DNA from: Marthasterias glacialis | Lineage: Eukaryota > Echinodermata > Asteroidea > Forcipulatida > Asteriidae | NCBI GenBank assembly: GCA_911728455.2 | Contig: OU452223.1 | Location: forward strand, 12,050,174 to 12,114,173 | DNA: 64,000 nucleotides | Reading direction: 5' to 3' | Shown here: positions 56,560-64,000 of the stretch, piece by piece | How positions within the stretch are numbered: position 1 is the stretch's first letter | How the letters are laid out: each line of letters starts with the position of its first letter | The notes under the pieces: model-generated | What the model was told of the DNA's origin: nothing | Seen by the model: the letters and a program-made list of their open reading frames with translations, nothing else | The model's database searches: none | Made by a program: the position numbers and the translations under genes

Positions 56560-58040
56560 TTGGAATTATTTCTCTGGTGGAATGCTACAAATATGTTTAT
56601 CAGTGTGCTTCAAAGCTTTTTTTTGTTTTTTGATAATTGACAGTAAGTGGAATTTTGTGGGAAATAGTGAGTAAACGCATTCCTGGAAACCTTTTCATTT
56701 AAGGCAACCCTAGCCTTGGGCTGCAGAGGGACTTATTAATTTTAATGTCTACTGATAATGTGATAGTCTTTACTGGTGTACCAAATCCTTGTTTGTCAAG
56801 AAATGTGCCCTCGTGAAACGGGAAATTGGCTATCAAGCGCAGTCATCTCGTAAAGGTGTTTCTTCCAAATTAGCATACATATGAAAGGATTTAGAAAAGA
56901 TCACTCTATGGTTGTCAACGAACATTATCGGCTGCGAGGGAGTGGGACATAGTGGTTGTTACTGCCTGCCTGTAATGCCGATGCAAATGAATGCACTCCT
57001 TTTTACGAACTGTACTTTAAGGCTGGTTAAGGCTATTTTTGTTACTTGTGAAAACCATTCGTGTTCGGTGTTACGGAATTCCTCCGAGTCGTCAGGTCTG
57101 TCACGTGGAGTCATACTTACCTGTCTGCTAAATATATATGGGACCAATTTCTCTTTACAACCGTTGGGCAGAAATATGGCAAAGAAAATTCATTTGACAA
57201 GCAGACATTATTACTGAACCATTGGCAAAAAAACATCAATCACATGGAAATTTGCCTGGTAAACTGTTTGGAATGTATTTAACTGTTTTGTGCTTGGTAA
57301 TAAACGATAATGTTTAGTATAGGGTACACCACACTAAATACATGTAAAAAGATCCTTATAATATCGACCAGTGCTAAATGGAAAAAAAAATACCCAAAGA
57401 ATTTTCTCTCAGCCTTTTGAAATCAAATCACATACATGTATATTTGCTGACAACTACTGTAAACTAATTTTTTAATTTTGTGGAGGTAAGCTGTTGAATT
57501 TTGCCCATATGCAAAATTATAGCACCCTTGATTCAGTAAACTTGGCAGACTCTATCTTGGAAAAGGGGCCCTATGCTTGTCAACAAATTAGGGCCATTTT
57601 GGGGGGCATTGTATACCCAAGATGCCCCAGGTTGGAAGTCAACAACCCCAGGGGCACAACACACTGGACCATTTTTCCATAATCCCTAAAAGACATGACC
57701 TTCAAATTTTCAATTTACAGAAACAAATAGTGAATTTACAGGGCATGGATTGGAACATCTTTTTCTTTCCATTTATTGTAGTGCACTCACAACAGCCCTA
57801 TGAAATTGGCTTTAGTAGAGAGAACTAGAGAGGGATGGGGGGGGGGGGAGGTGGAGGGAAATGGTAGTTTTGTTGACAGATTTAGGGACTACACATGGCC
57901 CACCCAGGGTAAAGCACTCCCTTGACACAACTGATGACAGTTTGTAACTCAAATATTTGCCTAAATGGATCACCATTGCCTCTTTTACATTGCTGTACTG
58001 TCAACCTTGCAGTCAAACCGGAACACCAAACTATTCCTCC
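56560..58040. other. Non-coding DNA
   Basis: No exon supported. A G tract lies near 57838-57848. Confidence 0.4.
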
Positions 58041-58046
58041 TTCCAG

Positions 58047-58205
58047 GTTGTGTCAGCAGTCCCTGTTGAGGGACATGTGTGTTTTAGCAATAAAACACCT
58101 CAAATGTATCAAGAAGGTGTTGTACTGGGTAATAAAAACATTGGCTACTTGTGTCCTGGTATGGGGTCGTCGGGGTCAATTAAGGTCACTTGGGGGTCAC
58201 TATGA
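58047..58205 (+). CDS. Possible exon, unidentified
   Basis: A pyrimidine-rich acceptor (CTATTCCTCCTTCCAG) is followed by 52 open codons to a TGA, starting VVSAVPVEGHVCFSNKTPQM, with a globular-looking composition. A second frame is also open across the same DNA, and would begin after the alternative acceptor CAACCTTGCAG. Only that second frame is compatible with the phase-1 donor at 36862, so the more protein-like frame cannot simply be exon 2 of that gene. An internal donor (AAG then GTGTTG) is weak. No family recognised; could be chance. Confidence 0.22.
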   Translation, partial: VVSAVPVEGHVCFSNKTPQMYQEGVVLGNKNIGYLCPGMGSSGSIKVTWGSL

Positions 58206-58209
58206 TACT

Positions 58210-59145
58210 TGCTGTAGGAGAGTAGAGAGCACATGTAGTATTGTTTAAAAGCAAACGTTGTGATTGAACTTCGATTATTTGCCAAAGTTTTATGTTCATA
58301 TCACAACAGGACTGTCTCTTCTCTCCAGGAATGACCAGTTGTGTTAATTCTCTGTAATAACAAACAGCCCTCTTGCAAGCACTCCTTTTTAACCTTCCTT
58401 TTTTTTTTTTTGCTTTAATTTTTTCCCCAGTTCTTCTTGTTGCAAATTTTGTTCCTCAGCTGCATGTAGTTTTCTGTAGGGGTAGCAGTTAGCAAAATTG
58501 CTCCGTTCCTGGACAAGAACTTTGCATAATTTTTGTAGCTGAAATCAAAAAGTTGGCTAATCTGACAATTTGTGAGCTGTCTTTGTGATGTGTTTGCCTG
58601 AAACGACGCCTTAAATCTGTTTTCTAATAACCCGCAATACGTGTAAAAACATCCCCCCCAACATCTCACAAAAGACCCCCGTCACTGCTGTCCTCTCCCA
58701 ATAACCATGCACAGACAAATTGTAAATGTTTATGGCTCACTACTGACAGTGTTGCCTCGGGTAGAAGGAACAGCTTTGAGTAATTTATTAGACTCATAAA
58801 ATTTAATGGTAGCTTGTCGGGATAACAGGTACATTAGAGAGGTGTGTGGAGCTTTAATGGAATTGGCAGATTTTCAGCATCAACTCGTTTTTGTTTTTGT
58901 TTTTGTCGTCACCATTCTCTGTGAAAGGCATTAGTTTCAGAAGAGAGTGTACATACATGTAGTGAAAACATTTTCAGGCAAAAATATCACGAAAAACATA
59001 CCAGTGAACATTTTTAGTCGTGCTTGCTTTTCTTTGTAAGAAAATGGCATAAGCCTACAGTGTACATGTATATGATCATCCTGCTGACATGGCTAATAAA
59101 AAAAAAGCTAGGATCGCTTTTCAATTTAGCATCATCAGTTGTTGG
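58210..59145. other. Non-coding DNA
   Basis: Nothing supported. Confidence 0.4.
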
Positions 59146-59151
59146 TTTCTG

Positions 59152-59162
59152 TAATAATAACA

Positions 59163-59217
<55 letters not shown>

Positions 59218-59220
59218 CAA
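59152..59220. repeat. (AAT)n microsatellite (SINE 3' tail)
   Basis: About 20 AAT units with AACAAC at the SINE-proximal end. Confidence 0.97.
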
Positions 59221-59602
59221 TACGTAGTTCTTATATACAGGTAGTGCTTTATCACACCCGATGGGTGTCTCAAAGTGGTCAGTGTTTTTCCTGCAAGGTG
59301 TGCGGAGTTACGTTTTTAAGTATGAGACCTGTTCCTTTAAATACTACCATGTAACGGTTTACAGGAACACCGGTTCCAGGAACACCGGGGCGAACCCCTT
59401 CTCTTTGCAATAAGTGCACTGGGTTCTTTTACTTGCATTACACAACACACGGGACCTACGGCTTTTATGTCCCATCCAAAGGATGCAGCAATTCTGGTTT
59501 TAGTGTCTTACTCAAGGACACAAGTGTCGTGACCGGGACTCGAACCCACACTCTGCTGATCAGAAACATCAGAGCTTGAGTCTGCTCGACCACGACACGC
59601 CA
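59152..59602 (-). mobile_element. tRNA-derived SINE family C, copy 2, with (AAT)n tail
   Basis: Minus strand, from 59602: GGCGTGTCGTGGTCGAGCAG, GTGGGTTCGAGTCCCGG (B box), ACGACACTTGTGTCCTTGAG. The body contains GTAAAAGAACCCAGTGCA and GGTGTTCCTGGAACC. The 3' end is ACTTTGAGACACCC, GTGTGATAAAGCACT, ATATAAGAACTACGTA, followed by TTGTTGTTATTATT.... The (AAT)n microsatellite at 59152-59220 is this element's 3' tail. About 450 bp. Confidence 0.85.
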
Positions 59603-60288
59603 TACAAGGCTGTCTTAAAAAAAATAAACCAGTTTTTTTTTTCCCTCCAAAATCTGAAAGGGAAAATTAAACATCACTTCTGTTGGTGGTAGTACATGAA
59701 CATGCTGGCTCAATACATGTTTGTATGTACAATACATGGTTTAGTTAAGTGGTTTTTGAGCCCCCCTCCCCCAGATGTCAGGTGTTTCTCTTTTTTATCA
59801 AGTCAAGGCCAGCAATATCCTCAAGAGGACATTATTGTGCACTTTTCCCTGTTAAATAGTAAGACCTTGATTTTTATCTTGTCATGTCCATTTATCTCAA
59901 TTTGTCACGAGCGCCATACTCAACTCTAATCTTATGTTTCCTGCAGTAGTCACATAATGGCTCGTGTTTCCTCCTCTGATGGTCGGATGGGTTCTCGCAC
60001 CACACATGAACAAAATCTCTGAATATGATTTCTGGCTCTGGAGAATTAATGCAAGCTTCAGAAATACATTAAGGGTAAAGCCTCCACAAAAATTCTAAAC
60101 AAGGTACATGATGCATGAGACAACAAGTCTTATAAGTTATGACTAACACAGCTGAGAAGCTAAACACTCCAAGCCTTTCTCTGTGTGGTCAAAAGGTTGG
60201 GCAACCATTAAACACTTAATCCTCCTGAGGTCTCTGATAAACACTTAGGTCCTATTAGGGTGTCACTTTTCCTTTTCATATATAAAAA

Positions 60289-60507
60289 AAAAGTGACAGC
60301 ACCCCTCCCCCAAAACCACAAATCTTTGCCCAGTGCCATATTAAAACAGCATTTGGCTTACTGTTCACTATGTAAACCAACCTATACTGCAATACATTGC
60401 TTTGTTTGACTTTGTGTGCATTATCACATGAAGTTGTAAGCCTAATTTACAGGGAATTGTTTCTTTTATAAAGCGATAGCACCCATCCCCTGAAACCACA
60501 GTTTGTG
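60289..60507. repeat. ~36-bp direct repeat at 185-bp spacing
   Basis: AGTGACAGCACCCCTCCCCC then AAAACCACA (60289-60323) and AGCGATAGCACCCATCCCCT then GAAACCACA (60472-60505). Confidence 0.7.
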
Positions 60508-60509
60508 GG

Positions 60510-62025
60510 GAATATAATCAAAATTTCTGGTGCAAGGAGTTGTGCACTGCCAACGTCGGTGAATATTAGCAGTAGATGTCAATTGTGTTTATGACGTGTT
60601 CACTGGTGGTTTAAAAGTGGCGTAGATTTTCAAGATGGCAGAATGTCAAGTAGACGATTTTGTTTTGTTGTCACAAACGTAACAATCTTTTGCATATATA
60701 CAACGGGTCCTTTTGGCTGGTAAGCAGTTTGCAACAGCTAATTTAAATTTTTCACAAATAACTAGAATGTATTTTTTAGAGATGGGTATTAGGAATTAGT
60801 TGGTGGGGTGAAGTTTTTTTGTTCGTTAGGAATAACAATTCTAAACTACAGAAAACATGCACAAGCAACTCCGCTGAGCAAAACAATGCATCACCCCTAG
60901 ATATTGCATTCCATGAGTGAATACACCAAATGCCTCCTTCGTTTTTTACAGCGCGCCATAATGTCTAGTCGCTAATGAGTAGGTAGAAACCATCAAATCT
61001 AAAGAAATGGCATGACTGTGGGCTGACGCATCGATCTGGTCAGTCTTTTTTTTAAAGACTTTTTTTTAACTCTGATTGGTTTACTCAGTATACCCAATGA
61101 TTGGTTTGACTCACAGAATTTTCTATCAAACTGCAGGCAAAACCATCTGAAGGATTTTAGATGAATAAGGGTTGAAGAACTTTAAAGATGAAGTCACAAA
61201 GCATTAACAATTATCAGCGAAACCAACCCATCCTTTCACCAAAAAAAACATCAGCGTACTTTCTCCATGGAAAGTTTGAATGTAGATCAATAGTTTGAAG
61301 CCTGCTCCACTCGGACTTGGAAGAGCAGGTTAGGGTTTGGGTTGGATACCATGATTGAGCCAAGAAGTACAGTGGATCCTAAAGGACTTCTTTAAAGGAA
61401 AATCAGAGGGACTATAAAGTAAGATGTATTAAGGCCAGACATTGGTACTTCATAGACACCCTGGATCTTCCTACCAGTCCCTGGATCCACGCTTACAAAC
61501 ACATAGACCGCCGAAATAAGCCAAATATTTTGCAGCCAGGTGTTTCCGCAAGCGTGTGTATACACCAAGGCCCTTGAGGCTTTTGTGAGCTTTATTTGCG
61601 AGTAAATTGAATTTCTGTACACTAGGAAACATGTCCATCCTAAGCCTGTGAAGCCACCCACCTTCAAATACGATTACAATCATCCGATGGAGAGTGGGAA
61701 AACTGATTTCCCCCGAGTCTTAAAAGGATTACATCACATTTCCGATAGTCGAACGTCTATGCCGTTGCAATCAAGAATGGTAACTCCTCTGCGCGTGTAA
61801 ATTGACCAAGAAAAATGGAAGAAAGCAGGTTGATTGTTTCTAAATGAGCTGTTCTCACTGTCTGTTTTTAGAAATTGTAGGTTTCATCTTGTTTTGAGTG
61901 CGACAGCTGGTTTGACGTACATTGTGACAACTTTATTAGTGAGTCGCTTATCAGACTGACCCTCTACTTTGTGGATTTACTATTTTGACTTGGACGGCTT
62001 GGCTTGATGAAGCCGTGTGCATGAA
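60510..62025. other. Non-coding DNA
   Basis: 61440-61680 has two overlapping minus-strand open frames with a short protein-like run (VSVDPGTGRKIQGVY) but no splice sites I trust. No repeat recognised. Confidence 0.35.
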
Positions 62026-62032
62026 GTACGGA

Positions 62033-62619
62033 AGCCTGTTAGTGCCATTGAAAGTAGCAATGCAGTTATGTTTTGTAAACCTTGTTTTGTTTTTAAATAA
62101 TGTTTGGCAAATCTTGTTTTGGGGCAATTATATGTTTGGCAAACCTGTTTTTTAGAACACTTGTATATGTTGGCAAATCGTGTTTTTGGAAGTGTATGTT
62201 GGTAAACCTTGTTCTTAGTTTAAATATGTCTGGTAAACTTGTTCTGTGGAATAAAGTCTTTAACAAACTTTGTTTTTAAGAAGTCTGTGATTATTTAATA
62301 AATCTTTTTCAAACTTTGTTTATTGGAATTCTATATTTCGCAAACTTTGTAGCTTGGAACTCTATATTTAGCAAAGGTTTGCAAAACATATATATTTGTG
62401 GAAAACAAGGTTTGTAAAACATGAATCAGAGTAGAATGAGGTTTGCAAAACATACCTATTTGCAAAAAAAACCAAAAAAAACAAGGTTTGTGAAAAATGT
62501 GTAATATATTGCATAAAAAACCAAAAAATATTGCAAAACATATGTATTTGTGAAAAAATAAGGTTTGCCAAATATACTTTCATAAGTGCACAAGATACTC
62601 TCAGTGGCACTAACAGGCT
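62033..62619. mobile_element. 587-bp foldback element with minisatellite arms
   Basis: Terminal arms AGCCTGTTAGTGCCATTGA (62033-62051) and TCAGTGGCACTAACAGGCT (62601-62619) are reverse complements with one mismatch. Inside, the left half is about seven ~40-bp units containing TGTTTGGCAAACCTTGTTTT-like wording. The right half carries the complementary AAAACAAGGTTTGCAAAACA units. Structure resembles foldback (FB-type) transposons. No coding capacity. Confidence 0.8.
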
Positions 62620-62624
62620 GTCAT

Positions 62625-62940
62625 ATATAATTGACCATCTGTATTCTCCCTTCCATAGATATTGATGAATTGTGATTTTTGATTAACGAGTGTCAACTGT
62701 GGTAGGATATATTTGGCCAAAGGAATAATTGCACGATCGTCGGCAACTGCCTTTCATTCAACCAAATTATTAACTTTCCTGAAAAACTCCAATAAGTTTT
62801 GAGCCAAATAGTAAAGATTGTTGAAATTTGGCTGGCAGGTACATGTATCAAGAGAGCCAATCAAAATTCTCCTTTCTCCTCCACCTCCCCACTCCCCCTC
62901 CCCCGCCCACACAGGAAAAAAATAATAATCAGGTACAAGC
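62625..62940. other. Non-coding DNA
   Basis: Contains a C-rich stretch at 62880-62910. Nothing else. Confidence 0.4.
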
Positions 62941-62945
62941 AACTT

Positions 62946-63090
62946 TCAGGTTGACTTGGCGGTTTCTTCCCTGCCTTTCACCTCTGTGGACCCAGGTTCG
63001 AATCCCACTTCAGACCAGAGCCTTGCAAGTGTAATGGGTTTTCAGTCCCTACCTGAATGCATCACAGTGCAAGGCACTTGTGAGGCTTCT
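62946..63090 (+). mobile_element. tRNA-derived SINE, family B, 3'-shortened
   Basis: TCAGGTTGACTTGGCGGTTT, CCCTGCCTTTCACCTCTGTG, CCCAGGTTCGAATCCCACTT, CAGACCAGAGCCTTGCAAGT, GGGTTTTCAGTCCCTACCTG. The middle TTTTCCTCCC segment is missing relative to 50312-50545, and the copy fades at AAGGCACTTGTGAGG. Confidence 0.8.
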
Positions 63091-63094
63091 TGGT

Positions 63095-64000
63095 TTTAGG
63101 TTTTTATTTTTTTATCCAATTTTTTATCCAATTTTTAGGCCATGTCAATATGGGGTTTGGGGAACACAGTCATCTTATGAGTCTTCCTCCTGCATAGCTT
63201 CTCAGACTTAACCGACATTATTGACAAGATTTTAGAGTTTGAAACTTTTCCATTAGATTTGAATATCTCTGACACAATCGCTTAGTATTTATTTCCAACA
63301 CAAATTTCCTTGTTTTTTTTATCAGTCATTCTTGTAAACACTTCATCGTGAATTTATCATGACATTTCTGAAAGCCTTTGCAATGCACACTTAATTAAAC
63401 AATGATGTGGCAGGTGCAAGAAGCCTATTTTTGTTGTCATAACGATCACCTCGTCAAAATATTTGAAGGGTAGGGGAAACCCCCAGGGCAAATTTACTCT
63501 GGGGATATAAAGATACTGTACGCACTTGTACATTTATTGGGGACACCTCATTGGCCAGTTTTTTTTTCGTGATAAGAGGTTTTCAATGCCATGTGTTTTT
63601 CCTGGTACTGATTAGCTTCTTTTGTCCTGTCGCCATATTTAGGATTTTTTTTATTATTTATTTACAATTTTTTCCTCTTTCAGTCTGTATAGTGTAGTTT
63701 TAGTTCTTTTTTTTTTATTCAAGTGGTGTTTCAGTCACAACCCATTTGAATCTGCACACTTTGTGTAGCGTTAAAGGAGTTGTTGTGTGTTTCACCAGGG
63801 ATTAACTGAAACTAATTCTATCACAACCATTGTCACATTCTTACCAACCAGGGCTTAAGCATTGCAAAGTACTTTGTTTCGGTGTTATCCAAGTGCCATT
63901 AATGTACATGGGTAGATTGAAGGAAACATATAAGCTAGGCAGTGTTATGAAATGTGATCGATTAGCGTTACATTATAAAATATTGAAGTTATCTATCCAA
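63095..64000. other. AT-rich non-coding DNA to the window edge
   Basis: Nothing supported. Confidence 0.45.

Noticed and set aside
61392-61683. Overlapping minus-strand frames with VSVDPGTGRKIQGVYEV, reminiscent of a hotdog thioesterase strand
   Set aside because: Only a short run looks protein-like, it changes frame relative to the longer upstream frame, and no credible splice sites bound it.
1-64000. CRISPR array, operon, phage or bacterial island
   Set aside because: No spaced short repeats with unique spacers, no dense coding, SINEs and splice signals present: the DNA is animal nuclear sequence.

Overview
This is a window of metazoan nuclear DNA. It is AT-rich, gene-poor and dominated by short non-autonomous mobile elements, tRNA-derived SINEs and minisatellites. 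Operons, long open frames, rRNA genes, functional tRNA genes and CRISPR arrays are all absent. The repeat style suggests a marine deuterostome invertebrate, most likely an echinoderm: many foldback MITEs, tRNA-SINEs with an (AAT)n tail, and a striking excess of the palindrome TACATGTA. That assignment is inference from repeat content, since no diagnostic protein is present.

Coding content is minimal. The best-supported gene feature is a first coding exon on the + strand at 36757-36862. It starts at an ATG with an upstream in-frame stop, encodes a classical signal peptide and ends in a consensus GTGAGT donor in phase 1. It sits at the downstream end of a low-repeat, GC-richer island (about 34600-36860) that probably holds its promoter and 5' UTR. 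I could not follow the gene to a second exon with confidence; DNA downstream of 36862 is probably its first intron. Three weaker exon candidates (4131-4277 minus, 16123-16314 plus, 58047-58205 plus) are listed at low confidence.

Layout. 1-2640 is plain AT-rich DNA. 2645-3755 is a 505-bp sequence repeated on both sides of a 100-N gap, almost certainly an assembly artefact. 4-12 kb carries scattered MITEs, a tRNA-SINE and small tandem duplications. 12-21 kb has tandem repeats, including a roughly 115-bp array split by a MITE and a 48-bp minisatellite. 21-33 kb holds a composite tRNA-like SINE family, a 21-bp-based minisatellite with 132-bp higher-order structure, and a second SINE family with a microsatellite tail. 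34.6-36.9 kb is the candidate promoter and first exon. 37-48 kb has SINEs, a degraded non-LTR retrotransposon (minus strand) interrupted by another repeat, and several foldback MITEs. 48-64 kb has a 127-nt-arm hairpin, tandem repeats, nested MITEs, a second (AAT)n-tailed SINE and a 587-bp foldback whose arms are built of short repeated units.

I found no previously undescribed functional system that I could defend. The most useful observations are structural: the gap-flanking false duplication, the large hairpin and foldback elements, several unrelated MITE families that share TTAA target sites, filled-versus-empty insertion sites, and the unannotated signal-peptide exon.
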